The position numbers and the translations under genes were made by a program. DNA of 64,000 bases from Dokdonia sp. PRO95 (GTDB lineage Bacteria > Bacteroidota > Bacteroidia > Flavobacteriales > Flavobacteriaceae), in NCBI RefSeq assembly GCF_000355805.1, contig NZ_CM001837.1:2591768-2655767 (forward strand), written 5' to 3'. This document shows positions 16,598-25,725 of the stretch, piece after piece. The first letter of the stretch is position 1, and each line of letters opens with the position of its first letter. The notes under the pieces were generated by a model, which was not told the DNA's origin, made no database searches, and worked only from the letters and a program-made list of their open reading frames with translations.

Positions 16598-18031
16598 CTA
16601 CTTTCTTATAAATAATAATCCTAAAAAGGTCAAAGCACCGTTTAAGATTAATATAAAGAACCCAAATTCAAATCCCACACCTGCCGAAAGCGTACTTATG
16701 ATGTATGCAAGAATAGGCGATGCAATGGCAACTACTGGGACAAACTTGTCTTTTACATTCCATTTTGTAAAGAGTCCGTAAGCATACAGGCCTAAGAGAG
16801 GTCCATATGTATATCCAGCAAACGTAAATAGTTTTGCGATTACTGTAGCATCTGCAATTACGTATTTAAATATGATGATCACGGCAATGAGTAAAAGCGA
16901 CATTACAATGTGGATGCGTTTGCGCACTGCTACTTGCTTTACGGCATCATATTTTTTTTCGATGTCTAGTATGTCTATACTAAAAGACGTGGTAAGTGAT
17001 GTAAGTGCGCTATCTGCACTTGAATATGCAGCTGCAATTAATCCCAGTAAGAAAACAATAGCGAGTCCTATTCCCAAGCCGCTATTTACAGCAATTGTAG
17101 GGAAGAGTTGGTCTTTGTGAGCATCGATTCCATTTTGAGAAGCATATACAGTGAGTAATAATCCTAGTGCTAAGAATACAAGATTTACAATGGTAAGTAC
17201 GATAGTAAACCAAAACATATTTTTTTGAGCATCACCTAGATTACGACAAGTAAGGTTTTTTTGCATCATATCTTGATCTAGCCCTGTCATTACAATAGAA
17301 ATAAAAGCTCCAGATAAAAATTGCTTTACAAAGAAGTCACCACTTTTCCAGTCGTCAAAAAAGAATATCTGACTCATATCACTTTCAGAAATAAGATTGA
17401 CTAAGGCACTTGTACTTAGTCCCATCTGGTCACTTACAAAGTAAATAGCCACACCTACTGCGATAAGCATAAAGAGTGTTTGCAAGGTATCTGTCCACAC
17501 AATAGTTTTGATACCTGCTTTAAACGTATATAGCCAAATTAAAAGTATAGTAATCGTTACGGTTACAAAAAACGGTACACCCATCTCATCAAAAACGAGT
17601 AGTTGCAACACGTTTGCTACTAAATACAATCTAAAACTTGCGCCTATAATTCTGCTCAATAAGAAAAAAGAAGCTCCTGTTTTATAAGAATAAGAACCAA
17701 ATCTTCCTTCAAGATAAGTATAAATAGAAGTAAGATTCAGTTTATAGTAGAGTGGTAGGAGTACAAGACTTATGACTGCATAACCCACAGTGTAACCAAG
17801 TACGACTTGAAAGTAACTAAAGCTTGATGCCTCAATCCATCCAGGTACAGATATAAAAGTAACTCCAGATAGTGAAGCTCCTATCATCCCAAAAGCAACA
17901 AGGTACCAAGGGGATTGCTTTCCAGCTTTAAAAAAATCTGTGTTAGAATCTCCTCTACTTGTAAGGTAACTTATAAGCATTAAGACACCAAAGTATCCTC
18001 CAATGAGAAGTAAAATATGAATGGGTTGCAT
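16598..18031 (-). CDS. Sodium:solute symporter (SSS family)
   Basis: This 477-residue membrane protein has about 13 hydrophobic helices. It shows the SSS family landmarks GMIGASLSGVTFISVPGW near residue 50, the SRIIGASFRLYL helix, YTFKAGIKTIVWTDTLQTL near residue 165 and GLIAAAYSSADSALTSLTTSFSID near residue 335. Members couple sodium entry to import of sugars, amino acids, vitamins or sialic acid. The substrate cannot be read from the sequence, and no catabolic gene lies nearby. Confidence 0.9.
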   Translation of the reverse strand: MQPIHILLLIGGYFGVLMLISYLTSRGDSNTDFFKAGKQSPWYLVAFGMIGASLSGVTFISVPGWIEASSFSYFQVVLGYTVGYAVISLVLLPLYYKLNLTSIYTYLEGRFGSYSYKTGASFFLLSRIIGASFRLYLVANVLQLLVFDEMGVPFFVTVTITILLIWLYTFKAGIKTIVWTDTLQTLFMLIAVGVAIYFVSDQMGLSTSALVNLISESDMSQIFFFDDWKSGDFFVKQFLSGAFISIVMTGLDQDMMQKNLTCRNLGDAQKNMFWFTIVLTIVNLVFLALGLLLTVYASQNGIDAHKDQLFPTIAVNSGLGIGLAIVFLLGLIAAAYSSADSALTSLTTSFSIDILDIEKKYDAVKQVAVRKRIHIVMSLLLIAVIIIFKYVIADATVIAKLFTFAGYTYGPLLGLYAYGLFTKWNVKDKFVPVVAIASPILAYIISTLSAGVGFEFGFFILILNGALTFLGLLFIRK

Positions 18032-18118
18032 ACATGAATCGTTAGGTCATACGAATATAGCCTTTTGATAAATAATTGCAGATTGTAAGAATAAAATTAT
18101 CTAGATAATTACTACGCA

Positions 18119-19354
18119 CTACTCATAACGCAATGACTCTACTGGGTCAAGCTTAGCAGCTTTTATAGCAGGAAATAATCCGGATAGAATAGCAATGACA
18201 AAAGTTATAATTGTCGCCGCAATGATTGCTCCCCAAGGGGTTGTAAATACAAATCCAGCAACAGAGGCTATTAGTGCTCCTATACTTATACCAAGTATGA
18301 TTCCTAGAAGTCCGCCTAGTTGTCCAACGATAATTGCTTCATATAGAAACTGAGCAGCAATTACAGATTTTTTAGCGCCAAGTGCTTTTCTCACACCTAT
18401 CTCTCTTGTACGCTCTGTTACAGAAACGAGCATAATATTCATAAGGGCGATACATGAGCCAAAAATGGTGATAATACTAATTACCCAGGCGGCAACACCT
18501 AGTACACCAGTAATCTCACTAATCTGATTAATCAAGTCATCGCTACGGCCTATACCAAAGTTATTATCCTCTACAGGTGAGAGACCACGTATGTTTCTAA
18601 AAGTGAGAATGGCTTCTTCTTCAGCGCTGTCTAGAAGTTCTGTGTCTTCTACCATTACACTTACATTATAGTTGATATTAGCTTGCGTAAACATAGTTCG
18701 TGCTACTTGTATAGGGATAAGTACTCGTAAATCTTGATTGTTCCCAAAGGTGGCACCCTTTTCCTCTAGCATCCCGATTACGTTAAATTTGGTACCACGT
18801 ATACTTATGGTTTTCCCTATAGGGTTATCATCCTTAAAGATATTCTTATAAAAATCACTTCCTAGTATACACACTCGTGTGTTGTTATCGATATCGAAAG
18901 AGGTAAAGTTTCTTCCTTTTTCTAGTTTGAGTCCAGAGTTGTTTAAAAAGTTTTCATTCACACCTACCACACTTGCTTCTGGATCTGTTTTGTCACTTTC
19001 GTACTTCACCTCAGCACTACGCGTTCCTTGAAAAGAGATAGCCGTAAGCGCAGTAGGGTAGTTATATTGTTCTGTAAATTCTTTTACTTGACGATAGCCT
19101 ATAATCGGGTTAATGACTTGCTTCTCATCAGAGCGTCTAGAGGTAAACTCATAACGTTGCAGGTTAAAGGTATTACTTCCCATACTTGCAAAATCTGAGC
19201 TTATTGTATTCTCAAGCGCCTTTACAAGGCTAAGTATACCTACTAAAGCCGTAATTCCTATTGCAATAATAAAAACGGTTAAGACAGTTCTAAGGAGCTG
19301 ACTTTTGATACTATCAAAGGCAATACGAAGATTCTCGCGGAAGAGTGAAAACAT
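18119..19354 (-). CDS. ABC transporter permease, MacB/FtsX type
   Basis: The 411-residue protein has the four-helix MacB layout: an N-terminal helix (TVLTVFIIAIGITALVGILSL), a large MacB_PCD periplasmic domain (residues about 45-250), and a C-terminal FtsX domain with three helices including SCIALMNIMLVSVTERTREIGVRKALGA. MacB-type permeases transmit ATPase power to periplasmic or outer-membrane partners for efflux or lipoprotein release. No ATPase or membrane-fusion gene is beside it, so it is orphaned in this window. An AT-rich non-coding stretch with a structured element lies upstream. Confidence 0.88.
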   Translation of the reverse strand: MFSLFRENLRIAFDSIKSQLLRTVLTVFIIAIGITALVGILSLVKALENTISSDFASMGSNTFNLQRYEFTSRRSDEKQVINPIIGYRQVKEFTEQYNYPTALTAISFQGTRSAEVKYESDKTDPEASVVGVNENFLNNSGLKLEKGRNFTSFDIDNNTRVCILGSDFYKNIFKDDNPIGKTISIRGTKFNVIGMLEEKGATFGNNQDLRVLIPIQVARTMFTQANINYNVSVMVEDTELLDSAEEEAILTFRNIRGLSPVEDNNFGIGRSDDLINQISEITGVLGVAAWVISIITIFGSCIALMNIMLVSVTERTREIGVRKALGAKKSVIAAQFLYEAIIVGQLGGLLGIILGISIGALIASVAGFVFTTPWGAIIAATIITFVIAILSGLFPAIKAAKLDPVESLRYE

Positions 19355-19812
19355 ATTTTTAGATCAGAATTGGTTGGAACAATTTACAATAAGACTATCA
19401 AGTAGTCAAAACGTTACCATTATTTCTAGATTCTTTTCAGTTTTAGCCATAAGGAGCATAAACGGTAGTGTGTATTTGCGATCGTTTCTTCCCGCTTTCC
19501 GTTGCAATTCCTCAGCATGGCCACGCCATTGCTTGCGGGATTTACACTACAATCGGGGCTATAGAGCACTGTTTTTGCGTAGCGACTCACATGAGAAGAA
19601 GATAATGAAATAAGAAGTCTTGTCAAAGTTTCAAAATCTTGCTCGCAACCCCTCATTTTTTAAGATATTTGTGCAATGCCGTTTGGTAATGTTGGTAGTG
19701 GATTTGCAGAGATTTGACGGTAAACATCTTCTCAGCAATGATTAATTTAAAATAGCTTTTGGTGGATGTTTATCACATTTTCGCGAAAGCAATAATAAGA
19801 TTGCTTTTCTCC
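19355..19812. other. Intergenic region upstream of the ABC permease and the CrtO-like gene
   Basis: About 460 bases lie between divergent genes. It holds the structured element at 19490-19563 and one palindrome core at 19779-19788. Short open frames inside it show no family character and I treat them as chance. Confidence 0.4.
19490..19563 (-). ncRNA. Flavobacterial intergenic RNA-like element
   Basis: Read on the minus strand it begins TATAGCCCCGATTG, continues with an outer pair TCCCGC...GCGGGA enclosing a GC-rich inner hairpin (GCAATGGC/GCCATGC), and ends GGAAAGCGGGA. I recall this AGCCC-GATTG ... GGAAAGCGGG pattern as a very common intergenic repeat of Flavobacteriaceae, possibly the Rfam motif named Flavo-1. 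That name is from memory and unverified. It lies about 135 bases before the start of the ABC permease gene on the same strand. Confidence 0.5.
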
Positions 19813-20292
19813 ATGAGAATAATGAGAGACATAATACTGGGAATTAGTTTTGGAGTGTCTATTGCTTTTTTATCCTGGATTGTAGGTATGATAGTGAACT
19901 TAATCCTTATGAAAACAAGGTTTTATTCGAAATTATCAAATCTCAATTTTATTACAAGTGAAAAAATTAATAGAAAAATTGGAATTAAAAATATCAAGTG
20001 GGTTATTGAAAATACTTTCTTTAAATTTTTTAATCAAAAAATAAAGATTAAAAATAGTAAAACTGATTTTTTCGAAATAAGAGAAGAAATGACAAGAGCA
20101 GAAATTAGTCATTTAATGGCATTTATTTTTGTGCTTTTTTTTTGCTTCTATTATAGTCTGAAGATTAATATTGTCTTTGGTTCTATGATTTTTATTATAA
20201 ATATTTTGATGAACCTTTATCCATCACTATTACAACAACAAAACAAAAGGAGAATCGATAAGTTTACTAAGAGGCACTTATTACGTGAATAA
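19813..20292 (+). CDS. Small membrane protein, possibly CrtO-like carotenoid acyltransferase family
   Basis: The protein of about 159 residues (ATG at 19813; another at 19822) has an N-terminal membrane helix, a basic lysine-rich middle and two adjacent helices near residues 105-140. The sequence EMTRAEISHLMAFIF and the end MNLYPSLLQQQNKRRIDKF resemble glycosyl-4,4'-diaponeurosporenoate acyltransferase-family proteins, which end in NLYP-LLQRYNR. The assignment rests on that C-terminal pattern only. The gene is visibly richer in A and T than its neighbours and stands alone, with no carotenoid genes nearby. The longer frame from 19759 would include a palindrome copy in its first codons and is less likely. 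Confidence 0.5.
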   Translation: MRIMRDIILGISFGVSIAFLSWIVGMIVNLILMKTRFYSKLSNLNFITSEKINRKIGIKNIKWVIENTFFKFFNQKIKIKNSKTDFFEIREEMTRAEISHLMAFIFVLFFCFYYSLKINIVFGSMIFIINILMNLYPSLLQQQNKRRIDKFTKRHLLRE

Positions 20293-20470
20293 TTGAGGAT
20301 GTACAATTAGTAAAAGTGAATGCAACAGTATTTCTCTATGAAGAGAGAGTCGTGGATGAAAGCAAGAGCAATAACCTCTATAATAAGTAAAGTGTAAGGT
20401 GATATTCAAATAGAATCAATTACCAGATTACCAAAATATAAACGTAAAGGATTAACGTCTAACATATAAT

Positions 20471-21853
20471 ATGAGTACAAAACCTTCTATACCTAAAGGA
20501 ACCAGAGATTTTTCACCAGAAGAAGTTGCAAAGCGCAGCTATATTATGAACACCATACGCACGCAGTTTCAGCGTTTTGGTTTTCAGCCTATCGAGACGC
20601 CTAGTTTTGAAAACAGTAGCACATTGATGGGAAAGTACGGAGAAGAAGGTGATCGCTTGATATTTAAGATTCTTAATAGTGGTGACTATTTACGTAAGGT
20701 GAAGGATGACGCTTTCGCGAAAGCGGACTCAACAGCACTCACACCACAAATCTCAGAAAAAGCACTTCGTTACGATCTTACGGTACCTTTTGCGAGGTAC
20801 GTAGTACAACATCAAAATGATATTGTATTTCCATTTAAGCGTTTTCAGATGCAACCCGTATGGAGAGCAGACCGCCCACAGAAGGGACGTTTCCGCGAGT
20901 TCTATCAGTGTGATGCAGATGTGGTAGGAAGTGATTCTCTATGGCAAGAAGTAGAGTTTGTACAGTTGTACGATGCTGTTTTTAGCGCGTTAAAGCTAGA
21001 GGGAGTGACTATCAAGATGAATAATCGCAAGGTACTTTCTGGTATTGCAGAGGTGATAGGCGCGAGTGATAAACTCATAGATTTTACCGTAGCGCTAGAT
21101 AAGCTTGACAAAATAGGAGAAGAGGGCGTGACTAAAGAAATGCTTGCCAAAGGCATTACTCAAGAGGCGATAGAGAAGGTAGCACCGTTGTTTACACTAT
21201 CTGGCACTTTTGGTGATCAGCTAGCAACACTTAAAACCTTGCTCGCAGATTCTGAGATGGGAATGGAGGGAATTAACGAACTGCTATTTATCAATGATGC
21301 CATTGAGAACTTAGGTTTACAAACCGCAACACTACAACTAGACGTAACCCTAGCTCGCGGACTCAATTATTACACGGGAGCTATTTTTGAAGTAAGTGCT
21401 CCAGAAGGTGTAAAGATGGGAAGTATAGGTGGCGGTGGTCGCTATGCAGATCTTACAGGTATTTTTGGGCTTAAGGATATGAGTGGTGTAGGAATCTCTT
21501 TTGGTCTTGACCGTATTTACCTTGTAATAGAAGAGCTAGGCTTATTTCCAGAAGAGGCGACAGAAGGTGTAAAAGTGTTTTTTGTAAACTTTGGGGATCA
21601 AGAAGCGGGTTATGCAATGCAAGCGATAAGCAAGCTACGCCAATCAGGAATCTCAGCCGAGTTATATCCAGATGCTGTGACTAGCAATAAGCAAATGAAA
21701 AAGCAAATGACGTATGCAAATCGTCGTAATATTCCTTTTTTAGTACTAGCTGGAAAAGAAGAGATGGATGCAAAACAATACACGCTCAAAAATATGGCAG
21801 AAGGCTCACAAGAGACTGTAAACATAGATGAGCTAGTAGCAGCTTTGAAATAA
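20471..21853 (+). CDS. hisS: Histidyl-tRNA synthetase
   Basis: This 460-residue class II synthetase charges tRNA-His. Motif 1 is [17 protein letters not shown] at the N-terminus, and motif 2 is the [22 protein letters not shown] region near residue 138. The histidine-specific [14 protein letters not shown] lies near residue 295 and motif 3 is [14 protein letters not shown] with [11 protein letters not shown]. The C-terminal anticodon-binding domain follows from about residue 365. A palindrome copy at 20711-20724 encodes [10 protein letters not shown] in an early loop, a place where other HisRS proteins vary. It is monocistronic and followed by a structured intergenic repeat. Confidence 0.96.
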   Translation: MSTKPSIPKGTRDFSPEEVAKRSYIMNTIRTQFQRFGFQPIETPSFENSSTLMGKYGEEGDRLIFKILNSGDYLRKVKDDAFAKADSTALTPQISEKALRYDLTVPFARYVVQHQNDIVFPFKRFQMQPVWRADRPQKGRFREFYQCDADVVGSDSLWQEVEFVQLYDAVFSALKLEGVTIKMNNRKVLSGIAEVIGASDKLIDFTVALDKLDKIGEEGVTKEMLAKGITQEAIEKVAPLFTLSGTFGDQLATLKTLLADSEMGMEGINELLFINDAIENLGLQTATLQLDVTLARGLNYYTGAIFEVSAPEGVKMGSIGGGGRYADLTGIFGLKDMSGVGISFGLDRIYLVIEELGLFPEEATEGVKVFFVNFGDQEAGYAMQAISKLRQSGISAELYPDAVTSNKQMKKQMTYANRRNIPFLVLAGKEEMDAKQYTLKNMAEGSQETVNIDELVAALK

Positions 21854-21864
21854 AATTTTTATTT

Positions 21865-21980
21865 CCCCAGCCCTAAAGGGAGTGAAAATTATAATGAATA
21901 AACCGAGCCACCCTTTAGGGACGGGGAAAGCTCGGTGAGAAATTAAAACAGAGTCACCCTTCAAGAACGGGAAGCTCGGT
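21865..21980. repeat. Structured intergenic repeat after hisS
   Basis: Two arms, CCCCAGCCCTAAAGGG (21865-21880) and CCCTTTAGGGACGGGG (21911-21926), are inverted copies with two mismatches. Nested with them, ACCGAGC (21902) pairs with GCTCGGT (21930). The second half (about 21951-21980) is a degenerate direct copy of the unit ending again in GCTCGGTGA. The region could fold into stable RNA and may serve as terminator or as a mobile palindromic element. Confidence 0.6.
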
Positions 21981-22006
21981 GACTAACGACTATTGACATA
22001 ACACCT

Positions 22007-24433
22007 ATGAACATCGATTTTAAAAAACTCCTTCCGCATATTCTAGTTGTACTTGGCTTTATAGTCGTGGCGCTGGTTTACTTCAATCCGGTGTTATCTG
22101 GAAAGCGCATTTATCAAAATGATATCAAGCTCTATGAAGGGATGGCAAAGCAACATCGTGATTTTAGAGCAGAGACGGGTGAGGAGACCTACTGGACTAA
22201 TAGTGCCTTTGGAGGGATGCCTACCTACCAGATGGGAGCGAGGTTTGAGTATGATATGATGGATAAGTTGGACCGTGTGATTCGTTTTTTACCACGCCCA
22301 GCAGATTATCTTTTTCTATATTTTATTTCTTTTTATGCGTTAATGCTTGTGATGCGCGTTCCTTGGAAGCTTGCTGTAGTTGGTGCGCTTGCCTTTGGCC
22401 TGTCTACCTATCTCATTATCATTATAGGCGTAGGGCATAATTCAAAGGTGCACGCCATAGGTTATTTTCCGCTCGTACTTGCGGGTATTATACTCACGTA
22501 TCAGAAACGATATCTCTGGGGATTTTTACTCACTGCCGTTGCAATGGGGCTAGAAATACAGGCTAATCACTACCAGATGACCTATTATCTAGGGTTGCTT
22601 TGTGTGATTTTAGGGATTGCATACCTCATAGATGCTATCAAGAAAAAACAACTTCCACATTTCTTTAAAGCTTCGGGAATACTAGTAATTGCTGTACTAT
22701 TAGGTCTCGCTACAAACGCAACCACCTTACTTGCTACTGCAGAGTATGCAGAGACAAGTATACGTGGCGAGCAATTATTAAAAGATGACCTAGCCAAAGA
22801 CGCAGTAGAAGACGGTCTTGGTTTTGATTATATCACGCAGTGGAGTTATGGTAAGCTAGAGTCTCTCAATCTCATCGCTTCAGATTTTATGGGAACTGGT
22901 ACTGCTGCCGATTTGGGTCGTGATTCCGCTTTCGCGAAAAAGTTAAGCGAGTTAGGAGTTCCTCCTAATGAAGTAAGTTACTATGCCCAAGGAACGAGAT
23001 TGTACTGGGGAGAACAACCCTTTGTAGAAGCTCCTCCATATCTCGGTGTAACCGTTTTTGCACTTGCATTATTAGGACTGTTTCTAGTAAATGGAAGATT
23101 GCGCTGGTGGTTACTAGCAGGTATGATTGTTTCCTTAGTACTGAGTTGGGGAAAGAACGTAGAAGGAATTACACGTTTCTTTATTGACTACATTCCGTTA
23201 TACAATAAGTTTAGGGCGGTTACGAGTATACAGGTGATTTTAGAATTACTATTACCTATCGCTGCAATGGTAGGTTTACATAGGTTTTTAAACGACCGAG
23301 TAGATCAAGCCGAAAAGCAAAAGAAGTTACTCATCGCTATAGGTTCGCTAGCAGGTCTTTTTGTGATACTCTACCTTTTTAGCGGAAGCTTATTTAACCT
23401 ACGCTCTGCCGCTGAAGGACAGATGGCCATCGAGCAACCAGAAATATTAAATGCCATAAAAGAAGATCGCCTCGCTGTATTAAAAAGTGATGTGTTGAGG
23501 TCTTTACTATTTGTGCTTTTTATAGGGACCGCTTTGTGGTTAACGCTTAAGAAAAAGATTTCAGAAAACATTGCAATAATCACCATTGGTGCGCTCATAG
23601 TTTTTGACCTCGTAGGTGTAGATAGACGTTCTGTAAATGAAGAAAACTTTATCACTCAGCGACAGTATGATCAAAACTTTCAGATTACTCCCATAGATGA
23701 AGAAATCAGAAAGGATGATAGCTACTTCCGCGTGATTGATCTTGCTCGAGGATTTAATAATAGCCATACTTCATACTATTTCAATTCGCTTAACGGTTAT
23801 TCAGCTGTACAACCGCGTACGATTGATGATTTATACAATCAGCAGATTGCTCAGGGTAATGCTGAGGTGCTTAATATGTACAATGTAAAATACATCCTTC
23901 AAGATAGTGAGCAGGGTATGGGGATAAGCAAAAACCCAGAAGCAAACGGTCCAGCTTGGCTTGTAAATGAGATACAGTACGTGCCAGATTATAATGCAGA
24001 GTTTGATGGTCTCACAAAAGTAGACACAAAAAATACAGTACTCATCCGTGAAGAATATCGTGAGGAACTAGGAAAATTCCAGCCTCGTAGAGATAGCACA
24101 GCTGTGGTACAAACTAAAGAGGTACAACCTAACAAACTCGTGTACCAAGTAGAAAATGGAAGCGATGGCTTTATGGTCTTTGCAGAGAACTATTACAAAA
24201 ATGGATGGACTGCAACCGTAGATGGTGTAGAAACTACCATTTTACCAGTAAACTATGCCTTGAGAGGTATAAAGGTGCCTGCAGGCGCTCACGAAGTGGT
24301 GATGACTTTTGAGCCACAAGTGGTAAAAACCGGAGGGATGATTATGCTAGGCAGTAGTTTATTACTTTTCTTACTAGTTGCGGGCGGAATATTCTATACG
24401 GTAAAAAACCGTGATACAGACGCACAGGCTTAA
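22007..24433 (+). CDS. YfhO family multi-pass membrane protein
   Basis: The 808-residue protein has about 13 membrane helices spread over residues 10-550 and again near the C-terminus, with a large extracytoplasmic domain between about residues 560 and 770. The early YFNPVLSGKRIYQNDIKLYEGM and TNSAFGGMPTYQM blocks and the late AENYYKNGWTATVDG are characteristic of YfhO. In Firmicutes YfhO is a GT-C type glycosyltransferase that decorates cell-wall polymers with lipid-linked sugars. Here it precedes a GT4 glycosyltransferase and a flippase, which supports a role in a surface polysaccharide. The next gene starts at its stop codon. Confidence 0.9.
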   Translation: MNIDFKKLLPHILVVLGFIVVALVYFNPVLSGKRIYQNDIKLYEGMAKQHRDFRAETGEETYWTNSAFGGMPTYQMGARFEYDMMDKLDRVIRFLPRPADYLFLYFISFYALMLVMRVPWKLAVVGALAFGLSTYLIIIIGVGHNSKVHAIGYFPLVLAGIILTYQKRYLWGFLLTAVAMGLEIQANHYQMTYYLGLLCVILGIAYLIDAIKKKQLPHFFKASGILVIAVLLGLATNATTLLATAEYAETSIRGEQLLKDDLAKDAVEDGLGFDYITQWSYGKLESLNLIASDFMGTGTAADLGRDSAFAKKLSELGVPPNEVSYYAQGTRLYWGEQPFVEAPPYLGVTVFALALLGLFLVNGRLRWWLLAGMIVSLVLSWGKNVEGITRFFIDYIPLYNKFRAVTSIQVILELLLPIAAMVGLHRFLNDRVDQAEKQKKLLIAIGSLAGLFVILYLFSGSLFNLRSAAEGQMAIEQPEILNAIKEDRLAVLKSDVLRSLLFVLFIGTALWLTLKKKISENIAIITIGALIVFDLVGVDRRSVNEENFITQRQYDQNFQITPIDEEIRKDDSYFRVIDLARGFNNSHTSYYFNSLNGYSAVQPRTIDDLYNQQIAQGNAEVLNMYNVKYILQDSEQGMGISKNPEANGPAWLVNEIQYVPDYNAEFDGLTKVDTKNTVLIREEYREELGKFQPRRDSTAVVQTKEVQPNKLVYQVENGSDGFMVFAENYYKNGWTATVDGVETTILPVNYALRGIKVPAGAHEVVMTFEPQVVKTGGMIMLGSSLLLFLLVAGGIFYTVKNRDTDAQA

Positions 24434-25716
24434 TGAATAACAAGGTACTCATCATCGCATATTATTGGCCACCCGCTGGTGGTCCTGGTGTGCAACGATG
24501 GCTCAAGTTTACAAAGTACCTGCCAGAATTTGGCATAGAACCTATTGTTTACGTTCCAGAAAATCCTAGTTACCCTATCATAGATGATTCATTGGTTGCT
24601 GAGGTTTCAGATAAGGTGACTGTGATTAAACAACCTATTAAAGAGCCGTATGGGTGGGCGAGTACGCTTTCGCGAAAGCAAACTAAAACCATCTCATCGG
24701 GCATTTTACCTAAGGAAGGAAAGCAGAGCTTGTTACAAAAAGCGATGCTCTACGTGCGTGGAAACTTCTTTGTGCCAGACGCAAGAGTAGGGTGGGTAGC
24801 ACCTTCTGTGGAGTACTTGAAAAAGTACGTCGAAGAAAACGATATTGAAAAAATCATCACTACAGGACCTCCGCACAGTCTACATCTCATAGGCAACCAA
24901 CTTAAAAGCTGGAAACCCAACCTAACTTGGTTAGCCGATTTTAGAGATCCGTGGACGACTATTGGGTATCACGACAAACTCCTAATGACCGCCAAAACAA
25001 AAGCGCGTCACAAGCAGTTAGAAAAGCAAGTACTCACCACTGCAGATCATATCATTGTAACCAGCCCAGGAACAAAAAGAGAATTTCAAGCGATTACCGA
25101 AAGACCTATTACCGTTATCACAAATGGGTTTGACGATAGAGTAATCACTCCGCATCAACCTACAGAGCGGTTTGTACTATCTCACATAGGTTCTTTACTC
25201 TCAGACCGTAATCCGCAGTTGTTGTGGAAGGTGTTGAGAGCATTATGTGATGAGTTACCAGCCTTTTCTAAAGCGTTAGAAATACAGCTTGTAGGGAAAG
25301 TAAGTCAAGAAATCATTGACACAATAACGGCAGCAGGTCTAGAGTCACAATTGAACCTTGTAGGTTATGTAAGTCACCAAGAAGCACAGCGATTACAAGA
25401 ACAAGCAAATGCCTTGCTCCTCATAGAAATTAACGCCGAAAAGACGAAAGGCATCATAGCCGGAAAACTTTTTGAATACCTAAGCGCACAGCGACCAATA
25501 GTTGCTATAGGTCCAAAGGGAGCAGATATAGGAGCTATTATTGAAAAAACAGCAACAGGTAGTTTTGTAAATTACAGTCAAGAGAAAAAGTTGAAATCAG
25601 TAATTGAAGCGTTATTTACTGGTGACTACAAGTATGAAAGTAATACAACCGAAGTAGCCAAATACCACAGGAGAGAGCTCACAGCACAACTGAGTTATTT
25701 AATAGCGCAACTATAA
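24433..25716 (+). CDS. Glycosyltransferase family 4-like protein
   Basis: The 427-residue protein has the two-domain GT-B layout of family 4. The N-terminal nucleotide-sugar/acceptor domain starts with VLIIAYYWPPAGGPGVQRW, and the WLADFRDPWTTIGYH motif lies near residue 165. A linker GFDDRV precedes the C-terminal donor-binding domain, which has LVGYVSHQEAQRLQEQANALLLIEI near residue 312 and a GKLFEYLSAQRPIVAIG block. It acts at the cytoplasmic face of the membrane, transferring a sugar to a lipid-linked acceptor. It overlaps yfhO by one base and is nine bases before the flippase. A palindrome copy encodes TLSRKQ. Confidence 0.9.
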   Translation: MNNKVLIIAYYWPPAGGPGVQRWLKFTKYLPEFGIEPIVYVPENPSYPIIDDSLVAEVSDKVTVIKQPIKEPYGWASTLSRKQTKTISSGILPKEGKQSLLQKAMLYVRGNFFVPDARVGWVAPSVEYLKKYVEENDIEKIITTGPPHSLHLIGNQLKSWKPNLTWLADFRDPWTTIGYHDKLLMTAKTKARHKQLEKQVLTTADHIIVTSPGTKREFQAITERPITVITNGFDDRVITPHQPTERFVLSHIGSLLSDRNPQLLWKVLRALCDELPAFSKALEIQLVGKVSQEIIDTITAAGLESQLNLVGYVSHQEAQRLQEQANALLLIEINAEKTKGIIAGKLFEYLSAQRPIVAIGPKGADIGAIIEKTATGSFVNYSQEKKLKSVIEALFTGDYKYESNTTEVAKYHRRELTAQLSYLIAQL

Positions 25717-25725
25717 AAGAAAACT

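Noticed and set aside
19426..19656. 76-codon minus-strand frame in the intergenic region
   Set aside because: It covers the structured repeat element and reads as low-quality sequence without domain features.
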